A stretch of 64,000 nt of DNA from positions 104,116,304-104,180,303 of the forward strand of contig NC_071393.1 of NCBI RefSeq assembly GCF_022682495.2. Reading direction: 5' to 3'. The stretch's first letter is position 1, and every line of letters starts with the position of its first letter. Shown piece by piece: positions 12,815-25,075 of this stretch. Both the position numbers and the translations under genes were made by a program. The notes below the pieces were generated by a model. It did no database searches. It saw nothing but the letters and a program-made list of their open reading frames with translations, and was not told where the DNA came from. The DNA is from Desmodus rotundus (lineage: Eukaryota > Chordata > Mammalia > Chiroptera > Phyllostomidae).

Positions 12815-12960
12815 TTCATTTATTCAATACAAATGTATTGAGGATCTATCAACGAGGTAGGCCAGGGACAGCTGTGAATATGAAAAGTCTCTGATTGTGA
12901 AGCTTCCAATCAAGACCACAAGGCGAAGCTGGAGCCCCCGGCTGGAGAGTGATGAAGAGG
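12815..12960 (-). repeat. L2 3'-end fragment
   Basis: 'tcatttattcaatacaaatgtattgaggatctatcaacg' resembles the reverse complement of the L2 terminus, followed by a diverged body ('aggccagggacagctgtgaat'). Confidence 0.45.
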
Positions 12961-14340
12961 AAGGGTGGAGGAGACCAAAAAGGAGGGGCTCCCGATCACT
13001 TGTGTAAGGAGTCAGCAGCACAGCCTGACAGGCCACCTGAGGACACTGGCAGAACAAGGTGCGCCCCTCCCCCGACCCACCAGGGAGTCTGGTGGGCTCT
13101 GAGCAAAGGTTCTTCCTGGTGGCGGGCAGAGCAGGAAGCCTGCCCAGCTGTCCCTGAGCACGCCGTCAGGATTACATATTTTATCCAGAAATGTTGCTTT
13201 GAGCATCTACCGCTTCCCAGTCACAATAAACAAACAAAATGAGGGAAATGAAGGGATATTAACCCTTGCCTTTCATCCAAGCAGATGGTTTTAGGATGTG
13301 AGAAGTCATTATCTGCAAAAATTGTGACCTTATGAAAATATGTGAAATAAGAAGTCCTAAGAGAAGCTGAAGTTTCACTTTGAGTAAAGAAAAAACAGAG
13401 AAATAATAAGTGAAAAGGAACGTCACATTTCTCTTTGGAAAGTGCTGGGTTTCTCTGAACTGTAACAGACTGTATGTCATTGAAACATCATTTAAGTGGC
13501 CTGAATGATTTTTCTTTTCAGGATAATAATAGATGTGACATAGTGCTAGAGGCCTAAAAGGAAGCAAGAATATGAAGCAGGCAGACTCTGAAAAGAGATC
13601 TTGTAAAAAGCTTTTAGTTCTTTTCATTATTCACACCCCTGAAAATGTATATGTCTGCAAATCGATTACAAAAATCAACTTTGAAAATGATGTGGTGGGT
13701 TATCAATGCACCCCCCCCCAAAAAAAACTTGTAGTTGCTGATGCTTTTGCACTAAAGGAAGCATTAATGTTCCCACCTTAAGCTTTACATATTGATTACT
13801 ACTCACTGCCTAGAGTAACTGCCTGCACTGGAGGCACGTTGCAGGCTTGAAGACATCCTTCACGTCTCAGAACACGGCATTGCCAGGCCTGTCGGGATGG
13901 ACAGCATCAGGTCTGCCCTGCTCAGCTGAAGCTGATGCATTTCACCAGCCTTAATGATCCCTACCTGACAACCGATTCATTTGGGAATGAGCCTAATGAT
14001 TTGTCATTGAGAGACACAGAGGTTGATTTCAGTGAACTACCAGAAGAGCCAGTGAGAAGAACAAAACTACCCTTGTCAACTCAGCTAGCAGGCAAAACTG
14101 TTGTAAGGGAAAGCGTGCCAACTCTTGGATCTGAAGTGACATAGCCAAAATGAAGTTATCAAGTCTCAGAGCCTACAGAGGACTCTAAAGATCTAGTTCA
14201 AAGGTTCCCTGGCCATCAGCTCAGCATGCACCTGCAGTTAGAAGATCGGCAAGCCAGCTGTATCTTCCAAGTTTCTTCTTTCTACTGTGCCTGACATTTC
14301 CACCGAGATGAGAAATACTGCAGTAACCACTTCCACCCCT
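12961..14340. other. intronic sequence with one unexplained small ORF
   Basis: Mostly nothing is recognised. The plus-strand ORF 13935-14144 (69 codons, acidic, rich in Leu/Glu/Asp) is open, but it lacks a homolog I recognise, splice context and flanking coding sequence. It may be a fragment of an old retrocopy. I do not call it a gene. Confidence 0.3.
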
Positions 14341-14344
14341 TCGT

Positions 14345-15290
14345 GTATGCACAATTCGCTCACTTATTGTAGTCAATCAGCAACCACTCAGTGAGCTGCT
14401 ATAACTATCACAGGCCATAGGGAATACAAAGATGAGTAAGGCATGACACCCTAACTTCAAGTAGCTCACAATCTTTAAAGGAAGACAGACATTAAATACA
14501 ATGTAACACCATGAGCAAAGGGCTATAGAAGCCTAAACAATGAAGCAATCAACTCATGAAAAATTCTCCCAAATAAGATGACATTTGCATCAGGTATTGC
14601 AGAATGAATAGGCATTCTGTAGACAGAGGAGACATGGGAAAGGAAATTCCAGACAGAGAATCCTGGGCATGCAAAATCTTGGAAACGTGAAAGAACATTG
14701 CGTGCTCAGTTTGAGCAGAGTTCAGTGTGCAGGGATGTGAAGTACACACCCAGCAAGAAAAGAGGTAGCAGAAGTTTTAGGAAGGCAGATTTGAGGCCGA
14801 AATGTGCAGTCTCAAAAGCCATGCAGAGGAAACTCATTGTATCCCGTAAGTAAATCAGGTAACCAGCACAAGGCTTTAATGTAAGTGGGACTATGCTGTC
14901 TTATTCAAATTGTCTCTCTCTCACAACATAGCATAACACCCTCCCACAATATAAATATTTGTCCAATGGGGTTGCTGCTGCTCAACTCACATAATCAGAT
15001 TTGTGCTTTAGAAAGGTATCGCTGAAAACAGTGTAGAGAATGGACTGGAAGTGGAAGAGACTGCAAGAGAGGAAATCAGTGCAGAGGCTCCTGCGATAGT
15101 CTGAACAAGAGATGGTGCTGGCCTAAGGAAGGCGGGAAGGCCAGGAAGGGGGAGCTCAACAGTCAGTTAGGAGAGAGAATAGTGGGACTTGGATCCGGAC
15201 TGGATGTGGGAAGCGAGTGAAACAGAGAGGAACGAGAGATGACACTTAGATTTCTAACTTAGACAAGTGAATATTCCCAGACAGCCTGGT
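14345..15290 (-). repeat. probable L2 LINE, extended fragment
   Basis: Features of the L2 3'UTR in reverse complement are visible: 'ggccatagggaatacaaagatgagtaag', 'cttcaagtagctcacaatcttt', 'ggaagacagacattaaata' and 'ttccagacagagaatcctgggcatgcaaa'. It carries no ORF2 and its limits are approximate. Confidence 0.5.
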
Positions 15291-15419
15291 ACCCCTCTCA
15301 GCCCAAAGAAGAGGAAGAGGTTGAGAAGATGCAGGTCACACGTGGAGGGGTTGGACTTGGGCAGAGACTGGTCACCTCTTCTTTTGAGTCAAAAAGAAAA
15401 CATGTCGGAAGTGAGCACA

Positions 15420-15560
15420 GAGGAAACTACACAGTGATTTTGGATCCATGTAAGGCCCCTTTACATTTATGAAAACACTAAGATTCAGAGCCATGAAGAG
15501 AGTTACCCAAGACCACACCATACATTAGAAGCAAAGCCAGAGAAATATAAGAAGCTTCCC
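15420..15560 (+). repeat. MIR SINE fragment
   Basis: 'cctttacatttatgaaaacactaagattcagag', then 'gttacccaagaccacaccatacattagaagcaaagccag', follow the right half of MIR. Confidence 0.5.
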
Positions 15561-16477
15561 CAAGGTTCCTCCCACAACATTACAACGCTTCCTTTCCCAG
15601 ATGAAGACAGTATCAAGCACTTCAACTTCCCGGGCACGGGAGTGGAAGAGGGGACATGTATGTAAATTAAAAGAAATTGTGTACAACCATCCCTTTCATT
15701 ATTCTGAATGTTCTACGTTTGGCCATTTGTTTCATAACCTGGAACGTTGTAACACTTATTTTCTTGATGCCAAGGAAAATATCTGGAAACATCAATAGGT
15801 AGTCCTACTAAGCTTGGAGCCACAATTTTTGTAATATGACGGATAAATGTTTTTTGACTGAATTATGTACAGATGAGTACCCCAGGCTGTTTCAAATGAA
15901 CTTCGTTTTGTAATTTCTTAACTGAAAAGGAGGCAAGAAAAGTTGTTACTGATTCATTAGAAAACATTTCTGCTCTCTTTACAATACAATTTTTAAGGGT
16001 CCTAAAAAGGAGGCATTCCGATTTACTAACCTGTTTTTAATCATCAAAAAAATCAATATTTGGGACTCTTGACAAGTTGAATTTAGGGTTTTAAACTGCA
16101 ATTCATGAGTCGCAGGAGATACAGCAAATACTGAGCAGAATAACTTCATGTCCCTTACCAATATTTCATTCTTTATTGTCTGCTTAAAATGCCTGCTGTC
16201 TCAGGCATGGCCAGTCCTTCCCTCCAACCGGGTCACGGAACTGTCACCAAGTGTATCCCCATCGTGTCTGAGGTCGACTGCAACATTCTGAGGGAATATG
16301 AAGCTTTTCCTTTAATCCGAAACCCCGATGAGGAGTGAAAGTAGAAATAAGAAAAAGACAGACTGCTTCAATATTCAATTTTATCTTCCATACATCACAC
16401 ACTAATAGAATATTCAAGAGTATTTGTCAAAGTACCTGACATAAAAAAAGACATTTAAATGGTTTTCAGTATCTCAT
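15561..16477. other. unique intronic sequence
   Basis: No recognisable feature. Confidence 0.35.
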
Positions 16478-17690
16478 GTTGAAGCAGGGTGCAGCCAAGA
16501 GGAGGGCCCCAAGAAGGGATTTGTAATGGGGTCCAGAACTCAAGGTGTCCAGGAAATATTAGAAATATATATATAGGATGTCCTCACCCCCACAAGCCTG
16601 AGCCAGGGGGGATGGGACACATGGAACAGGGCCATTCAGAGCTGTTTTTGTTAGCAACAGCTTTGCAGCCAACCCCTGGCACGGTCATTTAACATATCTA
16701 TAACCTTTAACTGGTTTCATACATATGTTAAATAGCTGTGGCCATGCTTTGAGCCAGGGTGATGGGAGCGAATTCCACCCAAGATGAGACTGGGAAGCAA
16801 CTCCCCCTGGTTACAGGGCCTGCGTGAGAGCTTGGAGATGATTGGCTGCACTCCATGGGGCCACACCTGCCCTGACTTACTATGGCAGCCCAGTCAAGCT
16901 GGACGAATACGGGGATGCTGGCAGGTGTAACTGACTGTAGGAGGAGTCGGAAATGGGGCTGCAAAGGAAGATGGGCGCTGGGATTTAAAACCTAGGTGCG
17001 GCAGCCATAAGGGGAGAGGACCACAAGGTTTTGGGAGAGAAAGGAGAGGATCATGCAGCTTTGGCGAAGTAAATAGAGAGGGCCACACGGTTCCGAGGGG
17101 AAAGGGAGAGGGCCACGAGGATCTGAGAGGGAAAGAGAGAGGACCACAAGGTTTTGAAGCAAGTAGATAAGTAGAGGTCCACTCGGTTCTGATGAAGTGA
17201 ATAGGGAACAAAGAGGACCACGCGGTTCTGAGGGGAAAAGAGAGGACCATACAGTTCCCGAGTGAATAGGAGAGGACCATGTGGTTTTGGGGTGCTTCTT
17301 TTGCCATGCGGCTTAGGCATTAGAAGAGACTTTGCCTGGAAGAAAAGGGGTGAAAGGACTCTTGCTGGTGGGCCATGAAAAGGCACCTCATGGCTTTGGA
17401 TTAACTGGAGATCGCAGCAGCCACACAGCTGATGGTGCCAGGAGCCTGAATCACGGACTTCTACTTCCTTTCCTGAGACACCGTACCCCGGACTGGGCAC
17501 AGGGAGAGGGAAGGACTGTGCATCTGTGGGTGTTCTAGAGGACCTTAGTATCTAATTGAAGACATTAAGTCATTACTCTTAAGTCTGTGTAACTTTTAAA
17601 TAAACAATTCATTTCCTTTTCACCAGTCTCTGGCATTGAGAGACGTTTTTCCTCTGGCAGCGGGCATTGCGAACCTAGCAGGTGTGTGTG
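16478..17690 (+). mobile_element. LTR-like block with internal minisatellite
   Basis: A 1.2-kb block starts near TGTTGAAGCAGGG. It contains a minisatellite at 17012-17300 and a polyadenylation-like AATAAA at about 17600, and ends in sequence resembling 'ctctggcagcgggcattgcgaacctagca'. This last piece looks like a tRNA-Leu primer-binding site (family consensus TGGCAGCGGTGGGATTCGAACC, recalled from tRNA-Leu 3' ends). That would place an LTR/leader boundary just upstream of it. No gag, pol or env coding follows. An endogenous-retrovirus LTR is my best reading, but it is not a family I can name. A chance repeat-rich region remains possible. Confidence 0.35.
17012..17300 (+). repeat. minisatellite, about nine imperfect 29-37 bp units
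   Basis: The recurring unit reads roughly GAGAGGACCACacGGTTcTGAGGGGAAA with variants, for example around 17015, 17079, 17110, 17138, 17216 and 17263. Units differ by substitutions and small length changes. The overlapping minus-strand ORFs 16894-17307 and 17051-17500 are simply repeated reading of this array (recurring Pro-Leu-Phe/Ser-Leu-Phe phrases). Confidence 0.8.
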
Positions 17691-17870
17691 TGTGGGGGGA
17701 CCTCCAGAGACAGAAAGGGGGATCCTTTCTGTAATAATTTATTGTGAACCACCCCCCGCCTGCTCTGTAACAATGTGAGAAGTAATGGTGGTAATCTAAA
17801 TCACAGTTAATCTTTCAGATCTTTCCAATTATCTAAGTAAAATTAGGAAGGAAAGTATTCTTTATACATT
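17691..17870. other. intronic sequence
   Basis: A GT/G-rich short tract at 17682-17700, then unremarkable sequence up to the SINE. Confidence 0.35.
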
Positions 17871-18098
17871 TTATTTTTTTAAATATTTTATTTATTTATC
17901 TTTAGAGAGAGGGGCGGGGAGAAAGAGAGGGAGAGAAACATCCATGTGAGAGCCAAGCATCAACTGAGTGCCTCTCACACGCGCCACAGCTGGGGACGGA
18001 ACCCGCAACCCAGGCCTGTGCCCCTGCCGAGCACCGAGCCGGTAACGCTTTGTTCTGCGGGGTGATGCCCAGGCAACTGAGCCACTCAGGTCAGGGCT
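17871..18098 (-). mobile_element. VES-type tRNA-derived SINE
   Basis: Read on the minus strand it opens with the tRNA-like head (agccctgacctgagtggctcagttgcc) and ends in AT-rich 'tttatctttagagaga...gagagaaacatc' tail sequence. Short related sequences, TTTATACATT (17861-17870) and TTTTACATT (18101-18109), flank it as an imperfect TSD. VES SINEs are characteristic of non-pteropodid bats, so this is one of the clearest lineage markers in the window. Confidence 0.75.
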
Positions 18099-18229
18099 CT
18101 TTTTACATTATTAAATGGTGCTAACGACAAAGGAGGTAAATTGAACCACAAGAGGGATCCGTGAGAAACTTAAATGGAGTGCAGGAATCCAGACACTGGC
18201 TTCCTCATTTGTGACTTGACAGATGGTCT

Positions 18230-18605
18230 GGCACCTTCTGAACCACCGTTTCATCCCAGACACCAGCCCTGACCCCTCGACTCAGCCAGGTCCCCTTGTC
18301 ACCGGATTCTATTTCATCTAGCACATGCCCTATGATTACACTAACCTCTCTGTACTGTAATTACTACTCTTTTCTTTTCTTCTTCTTCTTTTTTTTGCTA
18401 CTTTCTCTTTAACTGCCTGTGTTTCTGACCAGATGGGAAGCTCCCTAAAGTCAGACTCTCTGTACTGTTCATCATTATGAGCCCAGAGCCCGAACAGCAC
18501 CTCACACTTTGTAGGCGGCCGGTAAGTATTTCCCAAATGAACAAATGGATGAGTGAATAAAAATATTTCTTGAATGAACAAATGGTTAAATGAATGCAAG
18601 ATGAA
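18230..18605 (+). repeat. L2 LINE 3' end
   Basis: The canonical L2 terminus is readable: 'agatgggaagctccctaaagtcagac', 'ttgtaggcggccggtaagtatttcc', 'gaacaaatggatgagtgaataaa' and 'tgaatgaacaaatgg'. The copy sits 130 bp downstream of the VES SINE and is much older than it. Confidence 0.7.
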
Positions 18606-19880
18606 ATGGAATGATTTGCTGAATCAACTATTTTCCTAAGAGACTTGTCCATTCAATAACATAAGTTATTGAAAATAATAAATAGTAACATATATAAAAG
18701 ATTTGAGTTTGGGGTGGGAAAAAAAGCTAGGTGCTCGGTTAAGTTTAATAGCCACTATGTTCCTTTCCTTTTTCGTCTAATAGAATCCTTTAGGTCTGAG
18801 CTTTCCCGGGTTTTAGTTGACTGCAGCGACATCTACTGCTGAGTTGGAGGAAGCGCCATGTTTGCACTTGCTGATTGCAGGTGGTGTCTGAGACTAAACT
18901 CCAGGGCACTCAGGAGTCACCTGTCACCCTGCGTAATGATGCTTACAGACCGCTATCTCCACGTCGCAGACAGAAACCTTGACTTCCTGTTTCACTGATA
19001 CACCCCGCAGCAAATTAAGGGCAGAGCCCTCAATAGCAATTCTTGGTTGCAATACCGTTCTTTGGAGCCCTGACGAATGAGGAAAAGGAGTGACTACAGC
19101 ACAGTAAATGCCTCGCTAGAGGAAATGCACCACTAGCATAGCTCCCCTTTATCTAGATACCATGCCTATGTTTATACTTCGCTTTGAGAAATTCTCACCT
19201 CTTTAGGGATTTTCCCCAAAGAAATGCGGCAGCTCCAAACTAAATGAATGGGGGGGGGGGGATCAGGAAACTCAGAAAAGCAAAGGGAAGCATGCTTATG
19301 CCATTTTGCAAAAACAACGTAGTCCTCCTATTTTTCTAGTGCCCCTTGTTCACATAAGAAGTCACTGTGTTCGCTCATCACCGACGCCAATCTGCTGGTT
19401 AGGCTGTACGAAGCATAAAAAATATTGGAGGCAGTATAGCTTGTGACTACAGATGAACACACCCCAAGCTGTACACTGAAATGCTCACAAAATTCCAAAT
19501 TTTACACAGGGCTATGTTTATTGCCCAAAATAAAGTGAAAAGTCGAAAGCCACCTGCCCCCAGCTGCGGTCCCCCCAGCAGGTGGTTCTGTGGCCGACGC
19601 CCGCTCTGGTGCACGCACATTCGGTCTCAGAGTTCCAAAGCACGTGGTATCCTGGCAAGCAGTGCACCGTCACTCCTCTCCACCTCCGTGAGTGATCTCA
19701 GAAAGGGTGGATGTATCGATTTCATCAGAATTTTTTCAAAAAGCCTTTCTAAAGCTGCGATTTACCTTTAGACAGACTTATTTTCAACTTGGGCTTAGAA
19801 GACACATGATGATGTGACAAATACTAGCTCAATGAGATTTTCTGTAAGTGACCGAAGCGAAAGGACATTGGAGGTGGAGA
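18606..19880. other. unique intronic sequence
   Basis: A G10 homopolymer near 19251-19261 is the only noteworthy simple-sequence item. No gene was seen. Confidence 0.35.
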
Positions 19881-19884
19881 AAAT

Positions 19885-20060
19885 GACCTGGAAGCCCTGG
19901 ACCTACCTTATCTGCCAACTGGCGGTGCCCTTGGAGTGAGTTATGAACTACCCCGTGCCTGAGTTTTCTCAGCAATAAAATGGGGATATTATCGACTCCC
20001 TGTTTATCTCATTGGTAGAACAAACAAGGTAGTATATGTTAAAATGTTTAGTAAACTATA
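19885..20060 (-). repeat. MIR SINE fragment
   Basis: 'tgagttttctcagcaataaaatggggatattatcgactccctgtttatctcattgg' follows the reverse complement of the MIR core (tctgtaaaatgggaataataatagtacc). Confidence 0.55.
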
Positions 20061-21984
20061 CATCAGCCATCCAAATTTAAGGAAGTATTATTTCTTAAAT
20101 CTCCTAATTGAATCATCAAGAAGGTTCTATTATTTTGCATTTACCTCGATAAACCAAGAAGCACAATACTTAACGTAAGTTCAAGAAGCAGCTATAGAAA
20201 TGCAGAATTTAAGATTGCAGAGAACTCTCAAATTCACCTTAATTCAAACTTTTGCTGAAGATGAGGTAACGGAGGGGATGACTCAGGAGGTCTCCTGACT
20301 GGCTAGGTCAACGTTCATTCCAGGAACCGTCCTGGGTCCTCTGGGAGGCCCGCCTCCCACCCTACCCAGCAGGGATCCTCTCTCTTCTGGAACACTGCCA
20401 CATGCCCTGTTCTCACACCTCAGGGAAAGAAAGGTTCCTGCCCAATTCCAGACTGCTCAGAAGAAATCTGGAAAATAAAACCTATAGAGAAAGATAAATG
20501 AATTACAGATATTCCTCCTAGAGAAGGGAGGAATGCTATGAAAATGTTCTTCAGCTCTACAGAGGACCCGGCAAGTGTGGATGGTGGTATAAATGTTCAA
20601 CAATCAGCTCTGCTCAGAAAAGAAAGGTGTGTGTGTGTGTGTGTTTATTATAAATTTTACTGATATAAAGGATGCGGAGCACACAATATATGAAAGACAA
20701 TTACAGACACAATATTTTTTATTGTAGATCCCATACAGCCAATTGGATCTCATGGGATGCTTTCATTAGTTTCTGCCGACTTCTCTATCTGTAACCAACC
20801 TACGGGTGCAGTTCCTCTATGATTTGTCAGGTGGCGATGCATCCCATTCCAGTACCTCTTCTCCCAAAAAATTTACTGCCATTACATCTGATGCGTGTCA
20901 TTTACTGGTCAAGTGTTCCTCACTTCCATATGAATTATGTTTACAAAACTGAAGCCGCTCTCAACTTTGCCACTAGGCACAGCACACATTTTAAAAGTTT
21001 AATCTGCATTATTAACATTTTCTCCATCACTGGAAGTCTGGACAACCAACAACACAATACATTGAGCCCCAGTTTGCGGAGTTTATCCATTTCTGTGGTG
21101 TACACAGTCCCACCAGAGCCAGGCTGGCCCCACCCACAGGGCACCATGGATGCAGGGGTGGGAAAGGTGCACACAGGTGCACACAGGCACGCCATCATCC
21201 CCTCCACACAGACAGGCCAGTGAAAACAGCCTTGAGGGCACAGACGGAAGTAATTAGGAGGTGAAAAGTTTTCGGGATGTTTACTTGTATTTTTTTAATG
21301 ATTCATTTAATTTTAAGTTTATATAACTTAATCTTTTTAATGGCTTACAAAATTCCTGAAATTTTAACAATCAGTTCTTGCAATTCAGTACAAGCTGGCT
21401 CCAGCATGGCACTGGAAAAGGCTCACAAAACTGAGAGAAATTTGGGTTCATATGCATATTAAGAGCAGCATCTTTACAACCAAATAGATGTGGGTTTAAT
21501 GCTTGGCTCTGTCACTTACTGGATATAGGAACTTGACCTTCAATCTATTCTTGTGAGCAAAAATAATAATCACGGAAATGATTTCTCTGAGTAGCTGGGC
21601 TCATGGTAAGAGATTTAGCAGTGAGCTGAGACATACTAGTCGTGAGTGGCATAGTATATCCTCATCGCTCCTCTGCAGTAGTTAACAGCCAGGTGGCTTG
21701 GCTTTTGAAGTCACAAAGGCAGAAAGAGATGAAATGCCCTTGTCGCTATCATTAAGAGTAAAAAAATATAACATAACGTAAATGAAAACTTTTAACAGGG
21801 CCAAAACTAGCTAGTCTAAGGGTCTAAGGAATTCTGTCTTTAAGGGAAGGTAGGGAGGGCCACCCAACCACAGCTTTAATAAAGGCAGACACCATAAAAT
21901 TCTAACGCCTTTTTAAGAAACCACCTTCTGGACCCCTTAATCTCCCAAGTGAGGGCTCTTCAATTGCCCAGATAAGAAGTACGC
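20061..21984. other. unique intronic sequence
   Basis: A short (GT)n run lies at about 20628-20644. ORF 20819-21223 (plus, 134 codons) has no recognisable domain. Nothing else was identified. Confidence 0.35.
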
Positions 21985-22165
21985 CGTTGGCCCCTGGCCC
22001 CCACAGTGTGGTCCACAGACCAGCAGCGTCAGCATCCCCCGGGCACTTTGTGCAATTGCTGCGTCTAGGGACCCACGCCAGGCCTACTGGGTCAGAACCC
22101 ACAGTTCATCAGAACTTCCAGGTGATTCATATGCACGTTAATGTTCAAGAAGCACTGCACTTGCT
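21985..22165 (-). mobile_element. MER5A-type hAT (Charlie) DNA-transposon relic
   Basis: The order 'tgtggtccacagaccagcagcgtcagcatc', 'gaccaggcctactgggtcagaacccac' and 'ttccaggtgattcatatgcac' is the reverse complement of the MER5A consensus as I recall it. MER5A is a non-autonomous hAT miniature with no coding capacity. Confidence 0.7.
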
Positions 22166-22480
22166 TCTTCCTAAGGATTATGCTCATCTGTGTAAAATTA
22201 TCAAGACTTTCATGGTACTGAGAAGTCGAATATAAACTTGCACAAGGCTACCAAGTAGAACAAAACACTCAATTTTCAAATTCATCTTATGGCTACTTAC
22301 TACTGCCTTCATGCTAAATATCCAGGTGGCCTGGCTGTTATGATTCTTTTTTTCTTAACAGGATTCTATAATCATCCTACATGTTCAAAAAATTAAAATA
22401 AATTATTAATATGAAAAAAACTTTAGAGGCAAAAATGTAGAAAAGACACAGAAATTTCATCTATAGCTTGAAAAGTAATC
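22166..22480. other. intronic sequence before HAL1 copy A
   Basis: It contains the left flank of the copy-A insertion. GAAAAGTAATCTT at 22468-22480 is the candidate left TSD, matched imperfectly by GAGAAGTAATATCTT at the right end. Confidence 0.4.
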
Positions 22481-24436
22481 TTTTTTAATGTTATAATTGT
22501 TGTCTTATTACTGTTGTTACTTTTTTTAAATGTATCTTATTCATTATGCTATTACAGTTGTCCCATTTCCCCCCCATTGATTCCCCTCCACCCTGTGCAC
22601 CCCCTCCCACCTGCATTCCCCGCCTTTACTTCATGTCCCTGGGTCATACATATAAGTTCTTTGGCTTCTACATTTCCTATACTATTCTTAACCTCCCCCT
22701 GTCTATTTTCTACCTACCATTTATGCTACTTATTCTCCGTACCTTTTCCCCCTCTCTCCCCAGCCACTCCCCCGCTGATAGCCATCCATGTGATATCCAT
22801 TTCTCTGATTCTGTTCCTGTTCTAGTTATTTTCTTGGTTTGTTTTTATTTTTGTTTTTGTTTTAGGTTTGGTTATTAATAACTGGGAGTTTGTTGTCATT
22901 TTACTGTTCATAGTTTTGATCTTCCTTTTCTTAGATAAGTCCCTTTAACATTTCATATAATAAGGGCTTGGTGATGATGAACTCCTTTAACTTGACCTTA
23001 TCTGGGAAGCACTTTATCTGCCCTCCCATTCTAAATGATAGCTTGGCTGGATAGAGTTATCTTGGATGTAGGTCCTTGCCTTTCATGACTTCACATACCT
23101 CTTTCCAGCCCCTTCTTGCCTGTAAGGTCTCTTTTGAGAAATCAGCTGACAGTATTATGGGAACTCCTTTGTAGGTAACTGTCTCCTTGCTACTTTTAAG
23201 ATGCTCTCCTTATCTTTAATCTTGGCTAATGTGATTATGATGTGCCTTGGTGTGTTCCTCCTTGGGTCCAACTTCTTTGGGAGTCTCTGAGCTTCCTGGA
23301 CTTCCTGGAAGTCTATTTCCTTTGCCAGATTGGGGGAGTTCTCCTTCATGATTTGTTCAAAATGAGTTTTCAATTTTTTGTTCTTCCTCTTCTCCTTCTG
23401 GTACCCCTATGATTCGGATGTTGGAATGTTTAAAGATGTCCTAGAGGTTCCTAAGCCTCTCCTCATTTTTTTGAATTCTTGTTTCTTCATTCTGTTCTGG
23501 CTGAATGTTTATTTCTTCCTTCTGGCCCACACTGTTGATTTGAGTCCCAGTTTCCTTCCCATCACTATTAGTTCCCTGTACATTTTCCTTTATTTCACTT
23601 AGCATAGCCTTCATTTTTTTCTTCTAATTTGCAACCATATTCAACCAATTCTGTGAGCATCCTGATTACCAGTGTTTTGAACTATGCATCTAATAGATTG
23701 GCTATCTCTTCGTCCTTTAGTTGTATTTTTCATGGAGCTTTGATCTGATCTTTCATTTGGGCCATTTTTTGTCTCCACACCTGTTACATGGTATTCACAG
23801 GAGCCAGCAGGGGGAGCAACTCACTTTGCTGTGTTGTGATGCTGTATGTGGGGGAGGGGTCCGAGACGGAATAGTGTCACCTGCCCCACTCTCTACCGGT
23901 TTTCAGTCACTTCCCCCACTACGCACAATCAAATTAGGCCCTTCTGGTGCTGATTCCCAAGTGGGTGGGCCTGTGCACGCTCTAGGCCCCTGTGGGTCTC
24001 TCCAACAAACTCTCCTGTGAGGCTGGGAGTTTCTCCTGCTGCCGCCTCAACCCCTACGGGTGTTTTCAATCAGAGGTTTGAGGCTGTATTTCCTGGCACT
24101 GGAACCCTGGGTTGCGTGGTCTGTCTGGTTCCCCAATTGTTCCTCCCAGTTTATCCGCACACAAATGTGGGACCACCCAGTCCTCCAGCCACTGCCTCTC
24201 TGGGTCCGCCAGCCACTGCCCCACCGGGAGTCCTCTCTGTCGGACTGCCCATCTCCGTCCCTCCTACTGGTCTGGATGAATGTTTCTTCTTTAACTCCGT
24301 GGTTGTCAGATTTCCATACAGTTTGATTTTCTGTCAGTTCTGTGGGGTTTTTATTTTAAATTTGTTGTTGTCCTTCTTTTGATTGTGCGAGGAGGCGTAC
24401 TGTGTCTACCTATGCCTCCATCTTGGCCAGAAGTCT
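22481..24436 (-). mobile_element. HAL1-like element, copy A (full length, ORF1 broken)
   Basis: On the minus strand the element runs from a 5' end with GGCCAAGATGGAGGC (plus strand 24414-24428) through an L1-like 5'UTR and an ORF1 relic at about 23765-22931. It then passes straight into a purine-rich 3'UTR and the 3' terminus AACTGTAATAGCATAAT (plus strand about 22541-22557), followed by an A-rich/T-run tail. No ORF2 sequence lies between ORF1 and the 3'UTR. This is the half-LINE (HAL1) organisation, and four other copies in the window share the same ORF1-to-3'UTR junction. The imperfect TSD (22468-22480 and 24437-24450) suggests one insertion event. It lies in the same orientation as the host exon at 42.3 kb. 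Confidence 0.8.
22931..23765 (-). pseudogene. L1/HAL1 ORF1 relic, copy A
   Basis: ORF1 protein is an RNA-binding trimer that coats retrotransposon RNA. Here the frame is broken by indels. One open piece (23155-23373) reads through the RRM-to-C-terminal junction, with RNTPRHIIITLAKIK and the neighbouring KLDPR. The start codon context corresponds to plus-strand 23765, and the stop follows a MLKG-type C-terminus at about 22931. Nucleic-acid-binding motifs are recognisable but the full protein cannot be made. Confidence 0.75.
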
Positions 24437-24914
24437 GAGAAGTAATATCTTAAAAGTAAAAAATTAACCAATTCTTTATGTTGTCTCTAAGGTGATCATT
24501 TTAAATATCCTTACTCTACACTGGTTAAACCTACCAGCTAATTGTATGTTGGGTGGGGAACCACTGGGTCATGTTGGAAAGAATGAATCAGCCAAAGCCA
24601 CTAGAAATCCTTGTCAGATTTTTAAATAGTCCAGCTATTACACCATCAAGAACATCTAGATTTTCAAATTTGTTTTTGGTGGTGGATCCCCTTTTCTCAA
24701 ATATTGGGAATTCCCAATGTGTAAAAACAAGCAAACACAAAAACTCCTTGAGGAACTAATAAGAAATGGAATAGAACCTAGAAACCTTACTTACCAGGCC
24801 CCCTGCCCTTCTGAGCCTAGCGAAATCAACCCAACCTTTGAAGTCTCATATAAGTGAGCTTCTACTTCCTTTTGTACATATGTATCAATACCTGCTCATG
24901 CAATGTTACAACAA
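24437..24914. other. intronic sequence
   Basis: Contains the right TSD candidate of copy A. Nothing else was recognised. Confidence 0.35.
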
Positions 24915-25075
24915 CACTATGAGCTAAGAGTTACTATGCCCTTTTTAGAGTTAGGAAAGCCAAAACTTAAGAGAAGTTAAAAACTCATCCAAGGTCAAGT
25001 CAATGGTGGTAAAGCGAAGGCTTAAATTCAGGATTTCCTGACTCCAAAGTCTAGGCTGCTCAACAGCCATCCTGC
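24915..25075 (+). repeat. MIR SINE
   Basis: 'gttacaacaacactatgagctaagagttactatgccctttttagagttag', then 'taaaaactcatccaaggtcaag' and 'gcttaaattcaggatttcctgactcc', follow MIR order. Confidence 0.65.

Noticed and set aside
13935..14144. 69-codon acidic ORF as a micropeptide gene
   Set aside because: Open and acidic, but without known homolog, promoter, splice or conservation support; left as an unexplained ORF.
16894..17500. Two overlapping minus-strand ORFs of 137 and 149 codons with repeated peptides
   Set aside because: They are translations of the minisatellite in two frames.
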